The notes: a model not told the origin generated them from the sequence alone. Shown: positions 50,181 to 58,926, numbered from the stretch's first letter. The stretch is 64,000 nucleotides of DNA from Streptomyces sp. NBC_01408 (GCF_026340255.1 NZ_JAPEPJ010000002.1:930001-994000); one strand, 5' to 3'. Made by a program: numbers and translations.

Positions 50181-50858
50181 TCAGTTGTTCGACTGTTCCT
50201 GATCTTCTACTGGCCGGTTCTCCGCCGCCTCGCGCGTGCCGCCCACCGCGTCCGATCCGGGCCGCGCCTCGTCTTCGCTGACCAGCCCCAGGATGCGCCG
50301 GCCACCCATGCCCGTGGCGATCAGGCTCAGCCCGTCGAACAGCAGCGCGAGGGAGAAGAAGGTTCCGATCACGTACAGACTGTTGCCGGGCCAGCCGGAC
50401 AGGATCAGGACGCCCAGCAGGACCCCGAAGGCGCCCTGGACGAGCGCGAGCCCGAAGTTGGCACCCCGCACCACCAGGGCGCCGACCAGCCGGAACACCC
50501 CGCCGGTGAGGAAGAGCAGGGCGGCGAACATCGTCAGCGCCTCGGCGCTCGCCTCCGGACGCCGCAGGATCACGAAACCGGCCGCGAGGTTGATCGCGGC
50601 GACGATCACGGCGAGCCAGAAGTAGTTCCCCTTACGGGACTGCACGGCGTGCAGCAGGCCCACCACACCGCCGATGAGCAGCAGCCAGCCGAAGAGGAAC
50701 ATCGAGGTCAGGGTGGCCAGGCCGGCATAGACCAGGCCGACCAGACCGGCCAGCACGAGGATCACCCCGAGGAGCGTCAGCAGGCCGAAGCTGCGCCCCA
50801 GCTTCTTCTGCTCCCGCCGGGAATCGGAGTCCTTCTCCTCGGAACGGTCTGCGCCCAT
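50181..50858 (-). CDS. HdeD/DUF308 family membrane protein
   Basis: A 225-residue protein with six hydrophobic segments in three pairs, the pattern of HdeD-like DUF308 proteins (LTLLGVILVLAGLVGLVYAG, MFLFGWLLLIGGVVGLLHAV, SLYVIGTFFSLALLFDGLSL). The E. coli relative is linked to acid resistance; here function is unknown. Both ends are charged and cytoplasmic. ATG 50858 follows AAGGAGGTG. Confidence 0.85.
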   Translation of the reverse strand: MGADRSEEKDSDSRREQKKLGRSFGLLTLLGVILVLAGLVGLVYAGLATLTSMFLFGWLLLIGGVVGLLHAVQSRKGNYFWLAVIVAAINLAAGFVILRRPEASAEALTMFAALLFLTGGVFRLVGALVVRGANFGLALVQGAFGVLLGVLILSGWPGNSLYVIGTFFSLALLFDGLSLIATGMGGRRILGLVSEDEARPGSDAVGGTREAAENRPVEDQEQSNN

Positions 50859-50935
50859 GGGCGTGCCACCTCCTTGCACCCCCCGGACGGACTCCCTTGA
50901 TCATAGGATCGGCGGCCCGGGATAGCATCCGGCGC

Positions 50936-51688
50936 ATGGAAGCAGCCCAGGACGCATCCCTCCTGCACACGGTCGCCGGCGGAGTGGCCACCGTGGTCGT
51001 CTCGCACCCCGCCAAGCGCAACGCCATGACGGCCGCGATGTGGCGGGCGCTGCCGGAGCTGCTGACGGAACTGGCGGCCGACCCGGCCGTACGGGTGCTG
51101 GTGCTCACCGGCGCGGGCCCGACCTTCTGCGCCGGAGCGGACATCTCCTCGCTGACCGGGGACGAGGACCCGCAGACCCTCGCCGTGGCCGCGGAGGACG
51201 CCCTGGCCGCCTTCCCGAAGCCCACCCTGGCGGCGATCCGCGGATTCTGCGTCGGCGGCGGCAGCCAGCTGGCGGCCGCCTGCGACCTGCGCTTCGCGGA
51301 GGAGGGCGCCTCGTTCGGGGTGACCCCCGCGAAGCTCGGCATCGTCTACCCGGCCTCCTCCACCAGGAGGCTGGCCGGCCTGGTCGGCCCGGCCTGGGCC
51401 AAGTACCTGCTCTTCTCGGCCGAGTTGATCGACGCCCAGACGGCGCTGCGCGCGGGCTTCCTGAACGAGCTGCTGCCCGCCGGTGAACTGGACAAGCGGG
51501 TGGCCGAGTTCACCCGCGTCCTGACCTCCCGCTCGCAGCTGACGCAGGCGGCGGCCAAGGAGTTCGCCGACGGCCGGACCGGCCGGGACGGCCACTGGGC
51601 GGCCCGGGCCGCGGCGAGCGGCGACACCGCGGAGGGTGTCGCCGCCTTCCTGGAGCGCCGGACGCCCCGCTTCACCTGGACGCCGTGA
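50936..51688 (+). CDS. Enoyl-CoA hydratase/isomerase family protein
   Basis: A 250-residue crotonase-fold protein. Oxyanion-hole segments are HPAKRNAMTAAMWRALPELL and GAGPTFCAGADISSL, with IRGFCVGGGSQLAAACDLRF. The glutamate of true hydratases in the second helix is Ser/Gln (GGSQLAA), so isomerase or another crotonase activity is possible. ATG 50936 lies 7 nt after TAGCAT (50923-50928) with no ribosome-binding site, suggesting a leaderless message. Confidence 0.88.
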   Translation: MEAAQDASLLHTVAGGVATVVVSHPAKRNAMTAAMWRALPELLTELAADPAVRVLVLTGAGPTFCAGADISSLTGDEDPQTLAVAAEDALAAFPKPTLAAIRGFCVGGGSQLAAACDLRFAEEGASFGVTPAKLGIVYPASSTRRLAGLVGPAWAKYLLFSAELIDAQTALRAGFLNELLPAGELDKRVAEFTRVLTSRSQLTQAAAKEFADGRTGRDGHWAARAAASGDTAEGVAAFLERRTPRFTWTP

Positions 51689-51732
51689 TCGAGAACGGGC
51701 GCTGGGGCTGCCGATGCGGTTGCCTTATCGGT

Positions 51733-51762
51733 TTGCCGTCGGCGAGCCCGGTCGGATAGGAA
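51733..51762 (+). promoter_or_regulatory. Promoter of the GNAT gene, leaderless type
   Basis: TTGCCG (51733-51738), an 18-bp spacer and TAGGAA (51757-51762), which ends 6 nt before the ATG at 51769. Confidence 0.6.
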
Positions 51763-51768
51763 GCTTGC

Positions 51769-52299
51769 ATGCTAAAGGGCAGCAAGGTAGGGCTCAGGGC
51801 CCGACACGACGACGACATCCCGATACTGCGGGCCGAGCTCTACGACGACGTGGTCAACGGCTCGCGGGCCGAAAGCGGGCCGTGGCGGCCGATCACGCCC
51901 GGCTCGAAGGACCCGCGGCTCGTGGTGGACGACAAGGAGCAGGGGCACGTCCCGTTCTCCGTGGTGGAGTTGGACGGCGGCACGCTGGTCGGCACCGCGA
52001 CGCTGTGGGGCATCGACAACCACAACCGGTCCGCGCACATCGGGCTGGGGCTGCTGCCGTCCTCCCGCGGCAAGGGCTACGGCACCGACGTGGTCGCGGT
52101 GCTGTGCCACTACGGTTTCGTCGTGCGCGGGCTGCAGCGGCTGCAGATCGAGACGCTGTCGGACAACGCCGCAATGCTGCGCTCGGCCGAGCGCAACGGC
52201 TTCGTCCGCGAGGGCGTGCTGCGTTCCTCGGCCTGGGTGTTGGGCGAGTTCCTGGACGAGGTGCTGCTCGGTCTCCTCGCCCAGGACTGGAAGCCGTAG
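51769..52299 (+). CDS. GNAT-family N-acetyltransferase, RimJ/RimL type
   Basis: A 176-residue acetyltransferase. The acetyl-CoA loop is LLPSSRGKGYGTDVVAVLCH, with LQRLQIETLSDNAAMLRSAE and GFVREGVLRSSAW typical of the RimJ/RimL group acting on protein N-termini or small amines. It appears to have a leaderless promoter. It converges on the DJ-1 gene with 20 bp between. Confidence 0.9.
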   Translation: MLKGSKVGLRARHDDDIPILRAELYDDVVNGSRAESGPWRPITPGSKDPRLVVDDKEQGHVPFSVVELDGGTLVGTATLWGIDNHNRSAHIGLGLLPSSRGKGYGTDVVAVLCHYGFVVRGLQRLQIETLSDNAAMLRSAERNGFVREGVLRSSAWVLGEFLDEVLLGLLAQDWKP

Positions 52300-52319
52300 G
52301 CCGTCCCTCGGCCGTCCCC

Positions 52320-52952
52320 TTACGAGGCCAGGGGGCTGTTCGCCCGCAGCCGGGCGACGAGCTCGGCGGGCGCCTTGTCCGGGGAACCGGCGTCGTAGGG
52401 CGGCTGGGGGTCGTACTCGGTCATCAGCTGGACGGTCTGGGCGAACTCGTCCCCGGCGATCCTGCCGAGCAGGGTGAGGCCCATGTCGATCCCGGATGAC
52501 ACCCCTGCGGCGGTGACGTACTTGCCGTCGAACACCACGCGCTCGCCGGTGGGCTCGGCCCCGAACCGCGGCAGCTGGTCCAGGAACAGCCAGTGGCCGG
52601 CGGCCCGCCGTCCGTCGAGCAGTCCGGCGGCCGCGAGCAGCAGGGAGCCGGTGCAGACGGAGGTGGTCCACGTGCTGGTGGCGTCGACGGTCTTCAGCCA
52701 CTCCATCACGGCGGGATTCTTCATCTCCACCTCGGGGTGCGGTCCGCCGGGCACGATGACGATGTCGGGCCGGGTCACCTCGCCCAGCGCCTTGTCGGCG
52801 ACGAGGGCGAGCGAGCCGTTGTCGGTCCGCACGGGCCCGGGCCGCTCGGACACGAACACGATCTCGGCGTCCGGAAGCCGGCCGAGGGTGTCGAAGGGCC
52901 CGATGGCGTCGAGGGCGGTGAAGCGGTCGTAGAGCAGTACGGCGATCTGCAT
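52320..52952 (-). CDS. DJ-1/PfpI family protein
   Basis: A 210-residue class I glutamine-amidotransferase-like protein. The nucleophile elbow is TSVCTGSLLLAAAGLLDG with Cys100, followed by an AAGHW segment; IVPGGPHPEVE precedes it. The group includes isonitrile hydratase (InhA), and length and motifs fit that branch, but the reaction is unproven. ATG 52952 follows GGAGGAG. The next gene upstream encodes a related domain fused to an AraC HTH. Confidence 0.9.
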   Translation of the reverse strand: MQIAVLLYDRFTALDAIGPFDTLGRLPDAEIVFVSERPGPVRTDNGSLALVADKALGEVTRPDIVIVPGGPHPEVEMKNPAVMEWLKTVDATSTWTTSVCTGSLLLAAAGLLDGRRAAGHWLFLDQLPRFGAEPTGERVVFDGKYVTAAGVSSGIDMGLTLLGRIAGDEFAQTVQLMTEYDPQPPYDAGSPDKAPAELVARLRANSPLAS

Positions 52953-52998
52953 GGCTCCTCCGGAGCTGTCGATGGGTGTTCCGTTGTCCGTCTGTCCA

Positions 52999-53030
52999 GC
53001 TGGCTGGCTGTCCGGCTGGCTGGCTGTCCG
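52999..53030. repeat. Two tandem copies of a 16-bp unit
   Basis: GCTGGCTGGCTGTCCG occurs twice in tandem in the 79-bp gap between the DJ-1 gene and the GlxA gene. No function assigned. Confidence 0.7.
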
Positions 53031-53031
53031 G

Positions 53032-54000
53032 CTAGGGGGCGTGGGGGGTGCCGAAACGGCGGCGGTACTCCGCCGGGGGCTGGCCCAGCGTCTTCACGAA
53101 GGCGCGGCGCAGCGCCTCCGGTGTTCCGTACCCGCAGGCGCGGGCGACCTGGGCGACGCCGGAGGAGCTCTCCTCCAGCAGACGCCGGGCGTGCTCCACC
53201 CGCACCCGCTCGACGTACCGCCCCGGCGTCACTCCCGTCTCCGCCTGGAAGGCGCGGGCGAAGTGCCGCGGCGAGAGCCGGGCCCGGTGGGCGAGGGCCT
53301 CCACGCTCAGGTCCCCTTCGGGGTGCTCGGTGATCCACTGCTGCACGTCCCGCAGCGGCTGCCGCCGGGCGGTCTGCGCCTCCAGCTGCGCGCTGAACTG
53401 TGCCTGGTTGCCGGGCCTGCGCAGGAACACCACCAGGTGCCGGGCGATCGTCAGCGCCATGTCCTGCCCGTGGTCCTCCTCCACCAGAGCCAGTGCGAGG
53501 TCGATCCCGGCCGTGACCCCCGCCGAGGTGGCCACGGGCCCGTCCCGTACGTAGATGGGATCCGGCTCCACGACCACGGCCGGGTAGTCCCGCGCCATCC
53601 GCTCGCAGGCCTGCCAGTGCGTCGTCGCCCGCCGCCCGTCCAGCAGCCCGGCCTCGGCGAGCAGCAGCCCTCCCGTGCACACGGACACCAGCCGCTCCGC
53701 GCGCCCCCCGTACGCGCGGAGCCAGTCGGTCAGCCTCGGCTCGAAGTCGGCCGTGTACCGGCCCCCGGGCACCAGCAGCGTGGTCCCGGACCCCGGCCGG
53801 GCGCTCTCCAGGTCGGCGTCCGGGACCAGCGTGAGCCCGCTGCTCGTACGGACCGGGGCGCCTCCCGGCGACACGGTGCGGATCGTGTACCCGGTCCGCC
53901 CCGGGAAGTGGGCCGCGGCGGCGAACACCTCGACCGGCCCGGTCACGTCCAGGCTCTGCACCCCGTCGTAGAGGACGACGAGCACGTTTCGCAACGACAT
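53032..54000 (-). CDS. GlxA-family regulator: DJ-1 domain plus AraC HTH
   Basis: A 322-residue transcription factor. Residues 1-190 are a DJ-1/PfpI domain with VSVCTGGLLLAEAGLLDGRR, and residues 215-318 are an AraC double HTH (LSVEALAHRARLSPRHFARA, VAQVARACGYGTPEALRRAF). Such regulators often control an adjacent enzyme gene; the DJ-1 gene downstream is the natural candidate. The ATG at 54000 has no clear ribosome-binding site; upstream in-frame starts would run into the divergent gene. Confidence 0.9.
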   Translation of the reverse strand: MSLRNVLVVLYDGVQSLDVTGPVEVFAAAAHFPGRTGYTIRTVSPGGAPVRTSSGLTLVPDADLESARPGSGTTLLVPGGRYTADFEPRLTDWLRAYGGRAERLVSVCTGGLLLAEAGLLDGRRATTHWQACERMARDYPAVVVEPDPIYVRDGPVATSAGVTAGIDLALALVEEDHGQDMALTIARHLVVFLRRPGNQAQFSAQLEAQTARRQPLRDVQQWITEHPEGDLSVEALAHRARLSPRHFARAFQAETGVTPGRYVERVRVEHARRLLEESSSGVAQVARACGYGTPEALRRAFVKTLGQPPAEYRRRFGTPHAP

Positions 54001-54086
54001 GACCCCATGGTGTGACGTCGGCGCCCATGGCCGCAATGACGTGCCTCCCACCTTTCCTGCCATCCGGAGACACTCCGCCGCCCGGA

Positions 54087-54101
54087 TAGGATCGACGGAC
54101 C
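54087..54101 (+). promoter_or_regulatory. -10 box of the ABC-F gene
   Basis: TAGGAT at 54087-54092, 9 nt before the ATG at 54102, leaving a leader of at most a few nucleotides. Confidence 0.5.
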
Positions 54102-55739
54102 ATGACTGCAACCCTCGTCGCCAAGAAGCTCACCGCCGCGCACGGTGAGCGCACCCTCTTCGCCGATCTCGACCTCGTCGTCGCGCCCGGCGACGTCATC
54201 GGTCTCGTCGGCGTCAACGGCGCCGGGAAGTCCACCCTGCTGCGGCTGCTCGCCGGGCTGGACACCCCCGAGACCGGTGAGCTGCGGCTCTCCCCTCCCA
54301 CCGCCGCCGTGGGCCACCTCCCGCAGGAGCCGGAGCGCCGTCCCGCCGAGTCGGTACGCGACTTCCTGGCCCGCCGGACCGGCGTGGCCGCCGCGCAGGC
54401 GGAGCTCGACGAAGCGACCCAGGGCCTGGTGGACGGCACACCCGGCGCGGACGACGCGTACGCCACCGCGCTGGACCAGTGGCTGAACCTCGGCGGGGCC
54501 GACCTCGACGAACGGGCCGAGGAGGTCGCCGCCGAGCTCGGTCTCACCGTGGGCCTGGACCTCCCCATGACGGCGCTCTCCGGCGGCCAGGCGGCCCGCG
54601 CGGGCCTCGCCTCGCTGCTCCTCTCCCGCTACGACGTCTTCCTGCTCGACGAGCCCACCAACGACCTGGACCTGGACGGCCTGGAGCGGCTGGAGCAGTT
54701 CGTCAAGGGGCTGCGCGCGGGCACGGTCGTCATCAGCCACGACCGCGAGTTCCTGACGCGGACCGTCACCAAGGTCCTCGAACTCGACCTGGCCCAGCAG
54801 CAGATCAACCTCTACGGCGGCGGCTACGACGCGTACCTGGAGGAACGCGAGCGGGCCCGCAACCACGCCCGCGAGGAGTTCGACGAGTACGCGGGCAAGA
54901 AGTCCGCCCTCGAGGGCCGGGCCCAGATGCAGCGCAACTGGATGGACAAGGGCGTACGCAACGCCCGCCGCAAGGCGAGCGACAACGACAAGATCGGCAA
55001 GAACCTGCGCGGCGAGTCCAGCGAGAAGCAGGCCGCCAAGGCCCGCCAGACGCAGCGCGCGATCGAGCGGCTCGACGTCGTGGACGAGCCCCGCAAGGAG
55101 TGGGAGCTGCGCATGGAGATCGCGACTGCCCCGCGCTCCGGCTCGGTCGTGGCCACCCTGCGCGAAGCGGCCGTCAAGCGGGGCGACTTCGTCTTCGGCC
55201 CGGCAAGCCTGCAGATCGACTGGGCCGACCGGGTGGCGATCACCGGGGCCAACGGTGCGGGCAAGTCCACCCTCCTGGCCGTCCTGCTGGGCCGGCTGGC
55301 GCCGGACTCCGGCTCCGCCACCCTCGGCTCGGGCGTGCTGATCGGCGAGGTGGACCAGGCCCGCGGCCTGTTCCTGGGCGACGAGCCGCTGCTGGAGGCG
55401 TTCTGCGCGGCGGTCCCGGACACCGAGCCGGCCGAAGTCCGCACCCTGCTGGCGAAGTTCGGCCTCAAGGCGGCGCACGTCCTGCGCCCGGCGGCCACCC
55501 TCTCCCCGGGCGAGCGCACCCGCGCGGCCCTGGCCCTCCTGCAGGGCCGCGGGGTGAACCTGCTGGTCCTGGACGAGCCCACCAACCACCTCGACCTCCC
55601 GGCGATCGAGCAGTTGGAGTCGGCCCTGGAGGCCTACGAGGGCACGCTCCTCCTCGTCACCCACGACCGCCGCATGCTGGACGCCGTCCACGTGACCCGC
55701 CGCCTCCGGGTCGCGGACGGCAAGGTCACCGAGCTCTAG
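54102..55739 (+). CDS. ABC-F family ATPase
   Basis: A 545-residue soluble protein with two ATPase domains and no membrane part. Walker A motifs are GVNGAGKSTLLRLLAG and GANGAGKSTLLAVLLG; signatures are LSGGQAARAGLA and LSPGERTRAALA; each has LDEPTN[DH]LDL. Between them is a basic, helical linker (YAGKKSALEGRAQMQRNWM) typical of ribosome-acting ABC-F proteins. It may be a translation factor or confer resistance to a ribosome-targeting antibiotic; the sequence does not decide. Confidence 0.93.
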   Translation: MTATLVAKKLTAAHGERTLFADLDLVVAPGDVIGLVGVNGAGKSTLLRLLAGLDTPETGELRLSPPTAAVGHLPQEPERRPAESVRDFLARRTGVAAAQAELDEATQGLVDGTPGADDAYATALDQWLNLGGADLDERAEEVAAELGLTVGLDLPMTALSGGQAARAGLASLLLSRYDVFLLDEPTNDLDLDGLERLEQFVKGLRAGTVVISHDREFLTRTVTKVLELDLAQQQINLYGGGYDAYLEERERARNHAREEFDEYAGKKSALEGRAQMQRNWMDKGVRNARRKASDNDKIGKNLRGESSEKQAAKARQTQRAIERLDVVDEPRKEWELRMEIATAPRSGSVVATLREAAVKRGDFVFGPASLQIDWADRVAITGANGAGKSTLLAVLLGRLAPDSGSATLGSGVLIGEVDQARGLFLGDEPLLEAFCAAVPDTEPAEVRTLLAKFGLKAAHVLRPAATLSPGERTRAALALLQGRGVNLLVLDEPTNHLDLPAIEQLESALEAYEGTLLLVTHDRRMLDAVHVTRRLRVADGKVTEL

Positions 55740-55863
55740 TACCGGGTTCTGGTGCTGTGACGGCCCGGGCCTCCCGAGGTGCCGACCGGCTCGTGCGCGA
55801 TTAGCCTTTGTGGGTGAGAGCCGCATCCGCGGAGCACGCCGCCATGGCCGGAGTCCCGCGTCG

Positions 55864-55880
55864 CAGGGGTTGAACCCCTG
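55864..55880. repeat. 17-bp palindrome in an intergenic region
   Basis: CAGGGGTT-G-AACCCCTG, a perfect 8-bp inverted repeat flanked by GCGT and ACGC, lies in the 319-bp gap between the ABC-F gene and the small secreted protein gene. Either a weak terminator or an operator. Nothing else was recognised in 55740-56058. Confidence 0.5.
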
Positions 55881-56058
55881 ACGCGCGTGTCTGCTTCGGG
55901 ACCCATGTGGCGCCTGAGCCCCTCGTGGCCGGAGATGTGCTTCCGCACTGCCGGCGGCTCTGTATCCGATCCGCGCTGCGCATTCTGGTTCTGCGGCCGC
56001 GGTTCCGCGCCCTTGCGCCTCGAAGAGGTGCGAGGAGGCGGAAGGAAAGGGAATTCCC

Positions 56059-56307
56059 ATGCATGCACAGAGAGCGAAGCGCCTCTTCGCGGCCTCCGCC
56101 GCCGGTCTCCTGATGGCCGGTGGGGCCGCGCTCGGCACGGCGGGCACCGCCTCGGCGGCAGCCCCGGCCCAGCCCGTCAGCTACGTCGCCGGCGGCGGCT
56201 GCGGCGACAACGGTAAGGGCCACGGCGGGCATCACAGCGGCTGGGACGACGATGACGACGACTACGGTTACGGAGGACACGGCCACGGCCGAGGACACGG
56301 CCACTGA
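56059..56307 (+). CDS. Small secreted His/Gly/Asp-rich protein
   Basis: An 82-residue protein with a clear signal peptide (RAKRLFAASAAGLLMAGGAA, cleaved near ASA-AA). The mature 48 residues carry CGDNGKGHGGHHSGWDDDDD, then YGYGGHGHGRGHGH, a tail of His, Gly and six consecutive Asp. Such tails bind divalent metals such as Ni, Zn or Cu in known proteins, but no homologue is recognised. GGAAAGGGA precedes the ATG. No metal-transport gene adjoins it. Confidence 0.75.
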   Translation: MHAQRAKRLFAASAAGLLMAGGAALGTAGTASAAAPAQPVSYVAGGGCGDNGKGHGGHHSGWDDDDDDYGYGGHGHGRGHGH

Positions 56308-56376
56308 TTCGTCCCCTTCACAGCACACCGTGCGCGGACCCGTCACCGGGCCGCGCATCGGCCTGTCGCGGCGCCT

Positions 56377-57162
56377 TCAGCGCTCGTCCGGGCCGCCTGC
56401 CGGAGCGCGCCGGGTACGGGCCATCTTCCGGGCCACGAAGCCCCGCGGGAGGTGGCGGGCGGCGAAGGCGTAGGCGCGGTAACGGCCACCGGTGATGCTG
56501 ACGGGGCGGCGCAGCGCGAGATCGCGCAGGGCCCGGTCCACGACGGCGTCCGGCTCCAGCCAGACCGCGTCGCGCAGGGAGCTGACGTCCATCCCGGCCC
56601 GCTCCTGGAACTCGGTGCGGGTGAAGCCGGGTACCACCGCCAGGACCCGGACCCCGTACGGCTCCATGTCCACGCGGAGCGACTCGCTGAAGGCCGTCAC
56701 CCAGGCCTTGGCGGCCCCGTACGTCCCGGTCGGCAGCAGGCCGGCCACCGAGGAGACGTTGAGGACCGCGCCCCGGCGGCGTTCGCGCAGGCCCGGCAGC
56801 ACCGCGTGGGTGAGCAGCAGCGGGACCTTCACCAGCAGGTCGAGCATCCGCTCCTCGTCCTCGACCGGGCTGTACGGGAAGGGCGCGGGCAGTCCGAAGC
56901 CGGCGTTGTTGACGAGGATGTCCACGGGCCGGGCCCGCTCGGCGAGCCGCTCGGCGACGGCCGCACGGTCCCCCGCGTCCAGCAGGTCGGCGGGCAGCAC
57001 CTCGGCGGCCGTGCCGAACTCCCGGCCGAGGGCCTCGGCGACGGCGTCGAGGCGGTCCTTGTCCCGGGCGACGAGGACGAGGTCGCAGCCCTTGGCCGCG
57101 AACCCGCGGGCGAAGGCCGCGCCGAGTCCCGAGCTGGCCCCGGTGATCAGAACGGTGGTCAA
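56377..57162 (-). CDS. Short-chain dehydrogenase/reductase
   Basis: A 261-residue SDR. The NAD(P) motif is TVLITGASSGLGAAFARGFA, with NNAG (VDILVNNAGFG), the active-site Ser in VLNVSSVAG and YGAAK. The arrangement (LVLVARDKDRLDAVAEALGR) is that of the DltE-like acyl-reductase subgroup. The start appears to be TTG 57162, with AGGAAG 12 nt before. The gene ends near the small secreted protein gene, which converges on it. Confidence 0.9.
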   Translation of the reverse strand: MTTVLITGASSGLGAAFARGFAAKGCDLVLVARDKDRLDAVAEALGREFGTAAEVLPADLLDAGDRAAVAERLAERARPVDILVNNAGFGLPAPFPYSPVEDEERMLDLLVKVPLLLTHAVLPGLRERRRGAVLNVSSVAGLLPTGTYGAAKAWVTAFSESLRVDMEPYGVRVLAVVPGFTRTEFQERAGMDVSSLRDAVWLEPDAVVDRALRDLALRRPVSITGGRYRAYAFAARHLPRGFVARKMARTRRAPAGGPDER

Positions 57163-57194
57163 GGCAGTGTCACTTCCTGGTGCTGTCGTGCAGG

Positions 57195-58373
57195 TCACGG
57201 GGTGAAGGCCGTGGTGGTCGGCGAGGCGTAGGCCTGGGCCACGTCCACGAGGAAGCGGGCCTCGTCCTCCAGGTCGCTGCCCTCGGCGGAGGTCTCGATG
57301 GCGGCGGGCAGGGTCAGGACGGCCGCCTCGCCGCCCTGACCGGGCAGGCCGGCGAGCTTCGCCTGCCGGGCCTCCTTCAGTACGCAGGCCAGTGCGGCCG
57401 CGGTCCGCCGCTGCTCGGGGACCCCCTGCCCGGTGACGTGGCCGCGGGCCAGCTCCGGGACGCCCGGGGCGACGTACTCCCCCAGGATCAGGATCGCGTC
57501 GCGGGTCTCGATGACCTTCCGGTAGACCAGCAGGTTGCGCGGGACCGGCGGCCACAGCAGTTCCACCACCCGGCCGGCCCGCGGCTTGTTGAGGGCCACG
57601 TGCGGTACGGCCTGCACCAGGTCGCGCCACAGCGGCCAGAGCCGCCACGCGGTGGCGATGTCGGCGGTGGTGCGGCGCAGGGTGAACAGGGTCGGCACCA
57701 GGATCGCGGCGGCGCGCAGCAGCCCGTGCAGGTTCATCAGGAGCGGCAGGGCGGGCATCGCCCAGGTACTGCCGAAGAGGGCCTTGAGCAGGTACGCGAA
57801 CCAGAACAGGCCGGCCAGCGCGGTGCCGAGGCCGAACAGCCGCAGCCCGGCGGCCAGGCCCCGGCTCTCGGTGCGGCGGCTGTAGCGCCAGCACAGGGCG
57901 ACGCAGACGGTGTTGGCGATCACGTGCGCGGAGATCAGCACGAGCCAGTACGCGAGGGAGGGCACCGGGTCGCCGACCGGCGGCATGGTGTGCGTGCCGT
58001 GCCCGGGCGCGGCCGCGTCCAGCGCCAGGAGCGCGGTCAGCCAGGCCACGGTGGCGGTCCAGGAGGCGAGCTGGAGCCGACGGCCGCGGGTGGCGGCGGC
58101 CACGAAGTAGAGGACGGCGCCCGCCGACAGCACGCCGATGAGGTTGCGGACGAGGCCCACGGTGTGCGAGTAGTGCGGGTCGCGCATCGCGTAGGTGACG
58201 ACGGCGGGGAGGTTCAGGGTCATCGCTGCGGCGGCGGTGGCGACGGCGAACCACAGGCCGCGCTGCTGCGGGGAGCGCAGGGCGCCGGGGGCGCGGAGCA
58301 GGACCGCGATCCACAGGCACACCACGCTGGGGACGGCGAGCCAGTCGCCGATGGCGGTGAGGTCAGCCCCCAT
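57195..58373 (-). CDS. MAB_1171c-type membrane protein (DUF6545-like), with ImmA/IrrE partner
   Basis: A 392-residue protein with seven or eight membrane helices in residues 1-235 and a soluble tail containing TAWRLWPLWRDLVQAVPHVA. It is a diverged paralogue of the protein at 10722-11876. Its start overlaps the end of the ImmA/IrrE gene by 11 nt, so the two are coupled; this pairing recurs in actinobacteria and its function is unknown. GGGGGAGCC precedes the ATG. Confidence 0.8.
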   Translation of the reverse strand: MGADLTAIGDWLAVPSVVCLWIAVLLRAPGALRSPQQRGLWFAVATAAAAMTLNLPAVVTYAMRDPHYSHTVGLVRNLIGVLSAGAVLYFVAAATRGRRLQLASWTATVAWLTALLALDAAAPGHGTHTMPPVGDPVPSLAYWLVLISAHVIANTVCVALCWRYSRRTESRGLAAGLRLFGLGTALAGLFWFAYLLKALFGSTWAMPALPLLMNLHGLLRAAAILVPTLFTLRRTTADIATAWRLWPLWRDLVQAVPHVALNKPRAGRVVELLWPPVPRNLLVYRKVIETRDAILILGEYVAPGVPELARGHVTGQGVPEQRRTAAALACVLKEARQAKLAGLPGQGGEAAVLTLPAAIETSAEGSDLEDEARFLVDVAQAYASPTTTAFTP

Positions 58374-58926
58374 GGCTCCCCCGCTCGGTGCGCCCGTGCC
58401 GCTCAGTGCGCCCGTGCCGCTCGGTGCGTTCGTGCCGCGGGTGCCGCTGGTAGCCCATCGCGGATTCCAGCCGGGCCAGGGTGTCCCCGCCGCGGACTGC
58501 GGACTGCGGGGCGGAGTTCGCCGTACGGATGCGGATCATGCTGGCGAGCATTTCCGCTTCCTGCTCCTGACGGGTGGTGTAGTTGGTGCGCCCGAGGACG
58601 ACGGGGGCGTCGCCGTCGACCTCCTCGCCCTCCAGGGAGTGGTGGCCGAACAGGATGTGGCCGAGCTCGTGCAGGACGATGTGCTCCCGGTGCAGCGGGG
58701 TGGTCTGCGCCTCGTAGAAGACGTAGTCGACGCTGGCGGTGCCCACCCACAGGCCGCAGACCCCTGACTCGGCCGCCTCCTTCGGGAGCGGGTGGAGCCG
58801 GATGGGGCGGCCGCGCTGCTCGGCTATGCGCTGGCACAGCCCGTCGAGGGAGAAGGGTTGAGTCAGATCGAGATGGCCGAGAATGTTCTCGCACCTTTTA
58901 CGCAGGCTGAGTTGCGGGCGGGGCAT
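58363..58926 (-). CDS. ImmA/IrrE-family metallopeptidase
   Basis: A 187-residue zinc peptidase. The motif HELGHILFGH is at 86-95, with a later Glu in QEQEAEMLASMI as third ligand. Relatives cut repressors (ImmA) or DdrO (IrrE) to switch on genes. Its target here might be an XRE repressor, but none is encoded next to it. The C-terminus repeats RTERHG three times. ATG 58926 follows GAGGGATCAC. Confidence 0.85.
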   Translation of the reverse strand: MPRPQLSLRKRCENILGHLDLTQPFSLDGLCQRIAEQRGRPIRLHPLPKEAAESGVCGLWVGTASVDYVFYEAQTTPLHREHIVLHELGHILFGHHSLEGEEVDGDAPVVLGRTNYTTRQEQEAEMLASMIRIRTANSAPQSAVRGGDTLARLESAMGYQRHPRHERTERHGRTERHGRTERGSHGG

